64,000 nucleotides of DNA from Treponema sp. Lineage in GTDB: Bacteria > Spirochaetota > Spirochaetia > Treponematales > Treponemataceae. The position numbers and the translations under genes were made by a program. The DNA is taken from positions 1 to 64,000 of the forward strand of contig JAEDFA010000003.1 in the NCBI GenBank assembly GCA_016293005.1, given 5' to 3'. Positions 52,811 through 60,427 of this stretch are shown piece after piece (the stretch's first letter is position 1; every line of letters begins with the position of its first letter). A model generated the notes under the pieces. The model was not told the origin of the DNA. It made no database searches and worked only from the letters and a program-made list of their open reading frames with translations.

Positions 52811-53605
52811 ATGGTAAGAAGTTTATGGACAGCTGCAACAGGAATGAACGGACAGCAGGCAAATATCGATGCAATTTCAAATAACCTTTCAAATGTTAAT
52901 ACTACAGGTTTTAAACAGCAGCGCGTAGAATTTGAAGATTTAATTTATCAGAATTTAAAACTTGCAGGAACTCCTGCAACAGAAGATACTGTAACTCCGG
53001 TTGGAATTCAGCAGGGAACTGGTGTAAAACTTGCCGCTACTCAAAGAATTATGACTCAGGGTTCTTTGCAGAATACTGGAGTTGATACAGATGTCGCAAT
53101 CGTCGGTGAAGGATTTTTTCGTGTTCAAAAATATGACGGAAGTTATGCCTATACTCGAGACGGAAGTTTTAAAGTTGATTCAACAGGTCAGTTTGTAAAT
53201 TCAAACGGTTTACGCCTTCAGCCTGAAATAATTTTACCGGAAGGTTTTGATGTTTCAACATTGCAGATTAGTCAGGACGGAAGAGTTAGCGTAAAAATAA
53301 ACGGTCAGAATGAACCTGTTGAGGTAGGTCAGCTTGAACTTTTCAGATTTCCGAATGCAGTAGGACTCCAAGCCGAAGGAGATAATCTTTATAAAGTGAC
53401 AAATGCAAGCGGTCAGGCTATTGGCGGTCGTCCTGGTTTAGAAGGTTTCGGTCAGACGCGTCACAAATTTCTTGAACTTTCAAATGTTTCTGTTGTAAAC
53501 GAAATGGTTCAGATGATTGTTGCTCAGCGTGCTTACGAGTTTAATTCAAAGGCAATTCAGACTTCTGATAATATGCTCAGTACAGCTGTAAATTTAAAAC
53601 GATAA
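52811..53605 (+). CDS. flgG: flagellar distal rod protein FlgG
   Basis: A 264-residue rod protein with MVRSLWTAATGMNGQQANID and ISNNLSNVNTTGFKQQRVEF at the N-terminus and SNVSVVNEMVQMIVAQRAYE at the C-terminus. It matches FlgG in length and in the GTGVKLAATQRIMTQGSLQNTG segment. GAGGA lies upstream of ATG 52811, 41 bases after flgF. Exported by the flagellar type III apparatus and assembled as the distal rod. Confidence 0.95.
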   Translation: MVRSLWTAATGMNGQQANIDAISNNLSNVNTTGFKQQRVEFEDLIYQNLKLAGTPATEDTVTPVGIQQGTGVKLAATQRIMTQGSLQNTGVDTDVAIVGEGFFRVQKYDGSYAYTRDGSFKVDSTGQFVNSNGLRLQPEIILPEGFDVSTLQISQDGRVSVKINGQNEPVEVGQLELFRFPNAVGLQAEGDNLYKVTNASGQAIGGRPGLEGFGQTRHKFLELSNVSVVNEMVQMIVAQRAYEFNSKAIQTSDNMLSTAVNLKR

Positions 53606-53629
53606 CTAATTAGGTAGAAGGTAAACGAT

Positions 53630-54142
53630 ATGATTCAAGGGCTTGTTTCAGGTTTTTCAAGCATTACAAAAGGTGATTTTCAAGTTTCAAAAGCGACATT
53701 AAATAAAGAAAACACAGAATTTCAGGATTTGGTAAACCGCTTGAAATCAGAAAAAAAAGAACACAAAAATTTTGTTTCTTCTTCCCAGATTCTAGCGAAC
53801 GGAAAAATAAATGGAGATGTTCGTTCAAGCTTTCACGGATTTTCGACTGATAAAAATGCGCTTCCAAAAGGGGCTGCGTTAAATCAGTCTGGAGTTCACG
53901 GTGAAAAAAGAACTATCGATAAAACTTCTGCACTTTATGAAAAATCTATGGAACTTGAATGTTTTTTTGTAAAACAGGTTCTTCAAAGTATGAAAAATAC
54001 AGTTCATAAATCAGGTCTTTTTAAAAATGATTTTGCTGGAAAAATGTATGAAGATATGCTTTATGATGAATACGCTGTAAATTTTACTAAAAACGCAGGT
54101 CTTGGACTTGCAGACCAGATTTATTTGAGTTTGGAAAAATAA
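53630..54142 (+). CDS. rod-binding protein, FlgJ N-terminal type
   Basis: A 170-residue protein whose C-terminal 80 residues match the FlgJ rod-cap domain (LECFFVKQVLQSMKNTVHKS, GKMYEDMLYDEYAVNF, GLGLADQIYLSL). The first half is polar and low in structure. The muramidase domain of enteric FlgJ is absent, as is usual in spirochaetes, so peptidoglycan cutting must be done by another protein. AAGG lies before ATG 53630, 24 bases after flgG. Confidence 0.85.
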   Translation: MIQGLVSGFSSITKGDFQVSKATLNKENTEFQDLVNRLKSEKKEHKNFVSSSQILANGKINGDVRSSFHGFSTDKNALPKGAALNQSGVHGEKRTIDKTSALYEKSMELECFFVKQVLQSMKNTVHKSGLFKNDFAGKMYEDMLYDEYAVNFTKNAGLGLADQIYLSLEK

Positions 54143-54161
54143 TTTCAAAAATAATTTCAAA

Positions 54162-54199
54162 TTGTATATGTTTTTCATTTGTGTTATAATCGATTTACT
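54162..54199 (+). promoter_or_regulatory. leaderless-type promoter of murC
   Basis: TTGTAT (54162-54167), 17-bp spacer, TATAAT (54185-54190), nine bases to ATG 54200. There is no ribosome-binding site. Confidence 0.6.
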
Positions 54200-55702
54200 A
54201 TGATTGAAAATTTACCAGACAATTTAAATGGAATCCATATACATTTTGTAGGAATAAAAGGCACTGGAATGGCGGCACTGGTTGAAATTCTTTTTCATGC
54301 CGGCGCTATCATTACCGGAAGTGATGTTGAAGAAAGGTTTTATACAGACGAAATCCTTGAAAATCTTAACATAAAACCGCTTGCGTTTTCAGAAAAAAAT
54401 ATTACTTCAGAAATTCAATATGTAATTTATTCTTCAGCGTATAAAAAAGACAAAAATCCAGATTTAATCGAAGCGGTAAGAAAAAATATTCCGTGCCTTC
54501 TTTATACACAGGCATTAGGTTCTTACAGTAAAAAGAATTATTCATGCGGAATCTGTGGCGTTCACGGAAAAACTTCAACAACTGGACTTACTGGAACGAT
54601 TTTAAAAAATCTTCCGCTACCTTTTCAGGTTCTTGCCGGGAGCGTAATAAATTCTTTCGGAAATCACTGCACATTTACATCAGAAAATATTAATCAAAGC
54701 AAAAACCGAATTTTTGTTGCAGAAACATGTGAATATCAAAAGCATTTTATGTCGTTTTTCCCAAAAAAAATCATTTTAACTTCGGTAGAACCAGATCATC
54801 AGGATTTTTATCCCACATACAATGATATTTTAAATGCTTTTGTAGAATATGTTTTAAAACTTCCGCAAAATGGAACTTTAATTTTCTGTGCAGATGACAA
54901 AGGTGCCTTTGAAGTTTATCAAAAAGTAAAAGTTTTGCGCCCTGATATTGATTTTATTCCGTATGGAGAAAATGCTTCTGGAGATTTCCATTTAAATTTT
55001 CTTGGCATAAAAGACGAAAAAAACAATTTTGAAATTCAGTTTTTTAAAAATTCAGGTTTCAAGGAATTTTCACTTTCGGTTCCTGGCCGTCATGAAGTTT
55101 TAGATGCCTGTGCATCTGTTTGTTTAGTCTGTTCACTTTTAAAAGAATTCGGTTTTAAGCTGGAAGATTTTTACTCTCAAATTTCAAGTGCGCTTTTAAC
55201 TTTTTCAGGCGGGAAAAGGCGTAGTGAAATCGTCGGTAAAATTCCTTTAAAAAATAATAAAAATGTTATCGTAATCGATGATTATGCCCATCATCCTACA
55301 GCTATCAGAACGACTCTTCAAGGTTTTAAAGAATTTTATAAAGGCCGCAGGATTATCGTTGATTTTATGAGCCATACTTATTCAAGGACTTTGTCTTTGC
55401 TCAAAGAATTTGCTTCATCTTTTGGTTGTGCTGATGAAATTTATCTTCACAAAATATATTCGTCTGCCCGCGAAAATCCTTCAGATTTTGACATTTCAGG
55501 AAAAACTCTTTACGACGAAGTTTTAAAAACTGGCGTTAAAAAAGAAAATGTTCATTATTTTGAAGAACCTCTTTCAGCGCTTCCTTCAGTTATAAAAAGT
55601 ATTTCTTCATCGCAGGATGATTTTCCAGACGGGTTTCTTTTTGTTACAATGGGTGCAGGTGACAATTGGAAACTTGGAAAGGCTCTTATTGAGAAGTTTT
55701 AA
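54200..55702 (+). CDS. murC: UDP-N-acetylmuramate--L-alanine ligase
   Basis: Adds the first amino acid to UDP-MurNAc in peptidoglycan synthesis. The 500 residues carry HFVGIKGTGMAALVEIL (UDP site), the ATP loop GICGVHGKTSTTGLTG, VAETCEYQKHF, TSVEPDHQDFY and IDDYAHHPTAI. The last, with SHTYSRT, is typical of MurC; the Mpl ligase is similar but less likely given the N-terminus. ATG 54200 gives MIENLPDN; a TTG 21 bases upstream lies within the promoter. The 3' end overlaps the opposite-strand CorC-type gene by 17 bases. Confidence 0.9.
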   Translation: MIENLPDNLNGIHIHFVGIKGTGMAALVEILFHAGAIITGSDVEERFYTDEILENLNIKPLAFSEKNITSEIQYVIYSSAYKKDKNPDLIEAVRKNIPCLLYTQALGSYSKKNYSCGICGVHGKTSTTGLTGTILKNLPLPFQVLAGSVINSFGNHCTFTSENINQSKNRIFVAETCEYQKHFMSFFPKKIILTSVEPDHQDFYPTYNDILNAFVEYVLKLPQNGTLIFCADDKGAFEVYQKVKVLRPDIDFIPYGENASGDFHLNFLGIKDEKNNFEIQFFKNSGFKEFSLSVPGRHEVLDACASVCLVCSLLKEFGFKLEDFYSQISSALLTFSGGKRRSEIVGKIPLKNNKNVIVIDDYAHHPTAIRTTLQGFKEFYKGRRIIVDFMSHTYSRTLSLLKEFASSFGCADEIYLHKIYSSARENPSDFDISGKTLYDEVLKTGVKKENVHYFEEPLSALPSVIKSISSSQDDFPDGFLFVTMGAGDNWKLGKALIEKF

Positions 55703-56954
55703 GGCGGAATGCAGACACTTCAAGAACTTTTTTTACAGTCGATTTTAAAACTTTAAAAATATAGCCTGAATACTCAAATTCTTTTCCAACAGACGGAATT
55801 TCTCCAAGATATTCGATTATCCAGCCGCTTACAGTGCTTGCATCAAAATTTTCTGATTTTTCACTTTCGATTTCAAGAACTTTAAACGCTTTTTCAAGCT
55901 GCTCATTTCCGTCAAAAATGTAGTGACCTTCCTGAATTTTTTTGTGGAAAGACAGTTCTTCATCGTGTTCATCGTAAATTTCACCTACGAGTTCTTCAAG
56001 AATATCTTCAATTGTGACGATTCCTAAAGTTCCGCCGTATTCATCTAGAACAATTGCCATTTGAATGCGTTTTTTTTGGAGCGTTTTGAGAAGCTTTGAA
56101 ATTTTTGTGTGCTGTGTCGTAAAATACGCATCCTGAACGATTTGTGAAAATTCGCCTTTATTTGAAATGTAGAAATTGTAAAAATCTTTTTCGTGGATTA
56201 TTCCGACTATCGAATCTATGGATTGTTTGTAAACGGGAAGCCGTGAAAAGCCTGACTGTTCGAATGTGTTTTTTATTTCTGAAATATCTGATGAAATTTC
56301 TACTGCTGAAATATTTACGCGTGGTGTTAAAATGTCTTCAACTTCAAGGTCGTCAAATTCGATAACTGATCTTATGAGTTCTGTTTCGTCTTTTTTTAAT
56401 GTTCCGTCTTCTTCCGCTTCTTCAACGAATGTCATGATTTCATCTTCAGTTATAATGTCTTCAGATTTTGTCTTGAAAATTTTTGAAATTATAAAGTTCC
56501 AGCCAGAAAAAAGAAAACTTAATGGTTTTAAAATCCAGTAAAAAAACAGAATGACAGGGTAGAAGAACATTGAGATTTTTTCAGGATAAGTTTTTGCAAG
56601 ATTTTTTGGAATTATTTCCCCAAAAATTAAAACGACTACAGTAATTACGGCTGTTGCAGCGACAGTTGAATCAATTTTTGCATTTATGAGAATTTTTGCA
56701 AAGAAAAGCGTTGAAATCGCCGAGGCTGAAAGGTTTACTATGTTGTTCCCTATTAAGACGGTGTTGATTAATTTGTCTAATTTGTTTTCTATAAAGTGAA
56801 GGACTTTTCCGGCTCGTTTATTGCCGTTTGTGTTTAATGTTTTTAATTTAATTTTTGATGCGCAAGTAAAAGCTGTTTCTGTTGCTGAAAAAAATCCTGA
56901 AAAAATTACAAGGATTATTAAAGGAATGAGTAAGGACCAGGACCCCGCGGGCAT
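55686..56954 (-). CDS. CNNM/CorC-type membrane protein with CBS pair (hemolysin family)
   Basis: A 422-residue membrane protein. It has an N-terminal DUF21/CNNM domain with four hydrophobic segments (residues 1-150; FFSATETAFTCASKIKLK, LIGNNIVNLSASA), then two CBS domains (about 200-320; ILTPRVNISAVE, VLDEYGGTLGIVTIEDILEELVG). A CorC_HlyC transporter-associated domain lies at the end. The family is implicated in Mg or Co homeostasis despite the hemolysin label. GAGGTG precedes ATG 56954. The tail overlaps murC by 17 bases. Confidence 0.9.
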   Translation of the reverse strand: MPAGSWSLLIPLIILVIFSGFFSATETAFTCASKIKLKTLNTNGNKRAGKVLHFIENKLDKLINTVLIGNNIVNLSASAISTLFFAKILINAKIDSTVAATAVITVVVLIFGEIIPKNLAKTYPEKISMFFYPVILFFYWILKPLSFLFSGWNFIISKIFKTKSEDIITEDEIMTFVEEAEEDGTLKKDETELIRSVIEFDDLEVEDILTPRVNISAVEISSDISEIKNTFEQSGFSRLPVYKQSIDSIVGIIHEKDFYNFYISNKGEFSQIVQDAYFTTQHTKISKLLKTLQKKRIQMAIVLDEYGGTLGIVTIEDILEELVGEIYDEHDEELSFHKKIQEGHYIFDGNEQLEKAFKVLEIESEKSENFDASTVSGWIIEYLGEIPSVGKEFEYSGYIFKVLKSTVKKVLEVSAFRLKTSQ

Positions 56955-57044
56955 AAATCACCTCGAAAAAAGAATAAGGGAACATAAAGTTCTCTTTGAA
57001 AAATAGTATTTTTGTTCTTTAAAATATAACACATAATATTGTTC

Positions 57045-57073
57045 TTGTCATTATTTTCTATAATTTGTAAAAT
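57045..57073 (+). promoter_or_regulatory. promoter upstream of yicC
   Basis: TTGTCA (57045-57050), 17-bp spacer, TAAAAT (57068-57073). It predicts a leader of about 95 bases containing the hairpin at 57137-57155. Confidence 0.55.
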
Positions 57074-57125
57074 ATAAAATATGGGCTTTTAAAAGTTTGA
57101 TTTCTCGATTTTTTAAGGTTCCATT

Positions 57126-57155
57126 TATAAAAAAAATGCGTGGAATCTTCACGCA
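57126..57155 (-). terminator. minus-strand-facing terminator hairpin upstream of yicC
   Basis: TGCGTGGA (57137-57144) pairs with TTCACGCA (57148-57155) around ATC with one wobble. On the minus strand it is followed by eight T (57129-57136). No minus-strand gene ends here. On the plus strand it sits in the yicC leader. Confidence 0.5.
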
Positions 57156-57176
57156 AATAAAAATCAGGAAATTTTT

Positions 57177-58043
57177 ATGACATCAATGACAGGTTATTCT
57201 TATTCAGAAAAAAATTATGAAAATTCTATTGTTTCCGTAGAAATAAAATCAGTTAATTCTCGGTTTTTAGATCTTTCAATAAATCTTCCGCCATATTTAA
57301 ATTCTTTAGAAAGTTTTTTCCGTTCCTGCGTGTGTGAAAAGGTAGTTCGTGGAAAAGTTGATGTAAATATCCGCATAAAAGAACTTTCTTCAGATGTTCA
57401 AATTGATGCAGATGTATCTTTAGCATCGGCGTATCTTTCTGCAATAAAAAAAATTGCTTCTACTCAAGGTGTTTCTCAGGAAATTCCGTTAAGCCTTATA
57501 ATAAGTCAGCCCGGTGTTCTTACTGTAAATAAAAATTACGATGTTGAAAAATATAAGTCATTGATTCTTCCGGTTTTTACAGAAGCGCTTGAAAATTTTA
57601 TTTCAGACAGAAAAAGGGAAGGAGAAAATTTAAAAAATGACCTCCTTTCTAAACTTTCAAAACTTGAAGAATGTGCAGAATTTTTTAAATCTTTTCAGCC
57701 TAAAATGGAAAATCTTTTCAAAGAAACTATCATTCAAAAATTTAAGGAACTTCTTTTAGAAAAATATGATGAAAACCGCGTTATGCAGGAAGTTGCATCT
57801 CTTTTAGTGAAATATACAATTAATGAAGAAATCGTGCGACTTTCAAGTCATCTTTCTGCAATGAAAAACGAAATTTTAATGAACGCGCAGCCAGGAAAAA
57901 AACTTGATTTTTTGTGTCAGGAAATAAATCGTGAAATAAATACAATAGGAAGTAAAAATCAGTTCTCGGAAGTAAGTGAAGTTGTCATAACTGCAAAAGA
58001 TTCCATTGAAAATATCCGTGAACAGGCAAAAAATGTTGAATAA
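57177..58043 (+). CDS. YicC-family endoribonuclease
   Basis: A 288-residue protein with the YicC_N domain (MTSMTGYSYSEKNYEN, EIKSVNSRFLDLSINLP) and the C-terminal DUF1732 (GKKLDFLCQEINREINTIGSK). Members of the family are RNases acting on small RNAs and mRNA. AGGAA lies upstream of ATG 57177. The kinase gene follows after 35 bases with a strong ribosome-binding site; YicC genes are often next to guanylate kinase, but here the neighbour is a cytidylate-kinase-like protein. Confidence 0.9.
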   Translation: MTSMTGYSYSEKNYENSIVSVEIKSVNSRFLDLSINLPPYLNSLESFFRSCVCEKVVRGKVDVNIRIKELSSDVQIDADVSLASAYLSAIKKIASTQGVSQEIPLSLIISQPGVLTVNKNYDVEKYKSLILPVFTEALENFISDRKREGENLKNDLLSKLSKLEECAEFFKSFQPKMENLFKETIIQKFKELLLEKYDENRVMQEVASLLVKYTINEEIVRLSSHLSAMKNEILMNAQPGKKLDFLCQEINREINTIGSKNQFSEVSEVVITAKDSIENIREQAKNVE

Positions 58044-58078
58044 GTAAGAGAAAGTTTAAAAATCTGGAGGTAAATTAT

Positions 58079-58636
58079 ATGTTTAAAATATGTTCAGAAA
58101 AAGGTCTTAGAATTGCAATAAGCGGAAAATCAGGTTGCGGAAACACGACTGTAAGTACTTTACTTTCAAAAACGCTTGGAATTGAATTAATAAATTACAC
58201 TTTCAGGCAGCTTGCGCAGGAAAAAGGCTTAACTCTTTCCCAGGTAATCGAAAACGCAAAAACAGACGACAGTTATGATAAATATGTCGATTCTCATCAG
58301 GTCTTTCTTGCAGAAAAATCATCATGCGTGCTTGGAAGCCGCCTTGCAATCTGGATGCTTAAAAATGCTGATTTAAAAATTTATCTGAAACTTGATGATG
58401 ACACTCGTGCAGAACGAATTTATAACCGTGAAGGCGGTGATTTACAACAAATAAAAGAATTTACTAAGATGCGTGACAGCGAAGATTCTCGAAGATACAT
58501 GAAACTTTATGGGATTGATAACAGCGATTTAACTTTTGCCGATTTAGTAATTGATACAAAAACAAACAACCCGGAACAGATTGTAAAAATAATTTTGGAC
58601 GAGCTAAAAAAAAGGAAATTAATCTGTGAAGAATAA
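58079..58636 (+). CDS. cytidylate kinase-like P-loop protein
   Basis: A 185-residue protein resembling the short archaeal/spirochaete CMP kinase group. The N-terminal loop reads ISGKSGCGNTTVS, so the Walker A lysine is replaced by Asn22, while a Lys lies earlier in the loop as in deviant Walker A ATPases. SCVLGSRLAIWML and LDDDTRAERIYNREGG (a lid-like Arg pattern) follow. Phosphate transfer to CMP/dCMP is the family role but is uncertain here. GGAGG precedes ATG 58079. Confidence 0.75.
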   Translation: MFKICSEKGLRIAISGKSGCGNTTVSTLLSKTLGIELINYTFRQLAQEKGLTLSQVIENAKTDDSYDKYVDSHQVFLAEKSSCVLGSRLAIWMLKNADLKIYLKLDDDTRAERIYNREGGDLQQIKEFTKMRDSEDSRRYMKLYGIDNSDLTFADLVIDTKTNNPEQIVKIILDELKKRKLICEE

Positions 58637-58637
58637 A

Positions 58638-58677
58638 AAAAAACGCTTTAAGCCGTTTGGCCTAAAGCGTTTTTTTA
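58638..58677. terminator. bidirectional terminator between the kinase gene and P83/100
   Basis: AAAAAACGCTTTA (58638-58650) pairs with TAAAGCGTTTTTT (58663-58675), and GCC/GGC closes the inner loop. Confidence 0.85.
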
Positions 58678-58694
58678 TAACTTAGAGAGTGTTT

Positions 58695-60317
58695 TTATTT
58701 TGCATCATAGGTGGAATTTTGTGAAATTTCTTTTAAAGTCTGTTTTTCAAGAAGTTTTACATTGCCGTTTACACCTGTTACAATGACTTTGTCTTCTGTG
58801 ATTGTAACAGGTGTGCTGCTTTTTAATGGTACATTTGATTTTAAAAGAAGGGTTAAATTTTCATCGTATTTTCCGAGAACCCAGTTTTTGCCATCTTGAA
58901 TTATACAGTAGAAATTTGAATCATCTTGAATTAAAACTGAATTTTCGTGAACGATTTCATTACTTTCCTGTTCGATTTCCATTGTATCGGGTGAAAGAAG
59001 AACAAGTTTTACCGCTCCGTTTCCGCTGTTTTCTCCACAGACTGCAATATAATTTTCACCTGCCTGGAACATTGTTCTGTTTCTTATGTATGTTACAGGA
59101 GACTGCTTCATGATTTCGCCGGTTTTTGAGTTGATTTTAATCATTCCTGAAAGAAGTTCTTTTTCGTCTGTAAGTTCCATTCCGTAGACTGCGTTTGAAA
59201 GCGCATCTTGAAGTTCTTTGTTGATTACTTCCTGCATGTCTTTTGCGATTTCACGGCGTTCTTCCTGTGCTTCAAGATTTTTCTTGTCGGCAATCTGCTG
59301 CTGTTCCTGAGCATCTTTTTTAGCTTCTTCTGCTTTTTTCTCCTGTGCATCTTGTTTTTCTTGCTGCTGTTCTAATTCTTCCTGCTTTTTTTGGGCTTCT
59401 TGAGTTTTTTCTTCTGCAGCTTTTATATTCTCTTTCGTAGGATTTTCTTCTGCTTTTTTCTTAGCAGTTTCAGCGTCTTTTTTAGCGTTTTCGGCTTCTT
59501 TTTTTATTTCTTCTGTTTTTTGCTTTTCTTCCTGGGCTTTTTTAGATTCTGAAGCGGCTTCTTTTTGAGCATTCTGTGCTTTTTCCTGCGCTTTTTCTGC
59601 TTCTCTTTCTTTTAATTCTACCATGTCTTTTCTTGTGTCAACATTTTTGTCTTCATCATCCTGCATTCGTTTTACGACTTCTTTATCGCTTATTATAGAA
59701 GTGTCTACAGTGCCGACTCCTTCATTTTTTACATCAAAAAGTGGAATTACAATTTGCGAAGAACCTGCCCAGTCTTTCCAGTTTACAGAAAGTCCTGCGT
59801 CTTTTTCAGTTAAATTTTGAACGACTATGTTCTTGTATTTTTGAGAAAAAATATCAATTTTGTTTCTATATACGGCATTGTACACTGTGACGAAAGTTGC
59901 GATTGTAAGGCTGTCTTTTTCTGAATAACCGTAAGCGCCTGAAAGGTATGATGCAATGATTATGCGCAGGTTTTTTATGTGGTCAACAGTTGCATTTTTA
60001 CCGATTATGAAGATATCTGCATCGAGTTTTGATTTTTCGTTTGGGTCTACGGCATGAATTACATAATAGCGGTTTAAATCTCCGGCGGTTGCATAAGATG
60101 TTTTGTTTTCTTTTATTTGAGATGTTAAAGAAGAACCGAGTGATTTTATTTGTTCAAGAGTATCGATTTTTGAATGAGGACCTGTGTAATTTTGAAAGAC
60201 GATTTTGTCTTCTGGACCTGTGCTTTTTAATTCTTCTTCGTCTACACTTAGTGCAGAAAGATTTACAGATAAAGTTAATAAAATAAAACTGAATAGAAAA
60301 GATTTAAAATGATTCAA
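58695..60317 (-). CDS. P83/100-family protein
   Basis: A 540-residue exported protein homologous to the Borrelia P83/100 antigen. A signal peptide (FLFSFILLTLSVNLSALS) is followed by the conserved N-terminal domain (residues 40-230). A long charged Lys/Glu/Gln/Ala coiled coil (about 235-385) comes next, then a C-terminal beta-rich domain with repeated lysine-poor blades (NRTMFQAGENYIAVCG, SNFYCIIQDGKNWVLG). The start is TTG 60317 with GGAG seven bases upstream. A TATAAT at 60373-60378 (minus) and an 8-bp hairpin at the predicted 5' end of the mRNA precede it. Confidence 0.88.
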   Translation of the reverse strand: MNHFKSFLFSFILLTLSVNLSALSVDEEELKSTGPEDKIVFQNYTGPHSKIDTLEQIKSLGSSLTSQIKENKTSYATAGDLNRYYVIHAVDPNEKSKLDADIFIIGKNATVDHIKNLRIIIASYLSGAYGYSEKDSLTIATFVTVYNAVYRNKIDIFSQKYKNIVVQNLTEKDAGLSVNWKDWAGSSQIVIPLFDVKNEGVGTVDTSIISDKEVVKRMQDDEDKNVDTRKDMVELKEREAEKAQEKAQNAQKEAASESKKAQEEKQKTEEIKKEAENAKKDAETAKKKAEENPTKENIKAAEEKTQEAQKKQEELEQQQEKQDAQEKKAEEAKKDAQEQQQIADKKNLEAQEERREIAKDMQEVINKELQDALSNAVYGMELTDEKELLSGMIKINSKTGEIMKQSPVTYIRNRTMFQAGENYIAVCGENSGNGAVKLVLLSPDTMEIEQESNEIVHENSVLIQDDSNFYCIIQDGKNWVLGKYDENLTLLLKSNVPLKSSTPVTITEDKVIVTGVNGNVKLLEKQTLKEISQNSTYDAK

Positions 60318-60344
60318 AATAACACTCCGTAAAAAAGGCTTTAT

Positions 60345-60378
60345 GAAATCTAGAAAATTAGATTTCTTTAAAATTATA
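60345..60378 (-). promoter_or_regulatory. promoter -10 and 5'-terminal hairpin of the P83/100 gene
   Basis: TATAAT (60373-60378, minus strand) predicts initiation near 60366. A perfect 8-bp hairpin (arms 60345-60352 and 60359-60366, loop of six) begins at that point. Confidence 0.5.
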
Positions 60379-60427
60379 CAATTAAATCAAAAAAAATGCT
60401 ATTTAAATTTTAAGACCGTTTAAAATT

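Noticed and set aside
59220..59640. Low-complexity Lys/Glu/Gln region of the P83/100 gene as a DNA tandem repeat.
   Set aside because: It is a coiled-coil coding bias typical of P83/100; no exact DNA repeat unit was seen.
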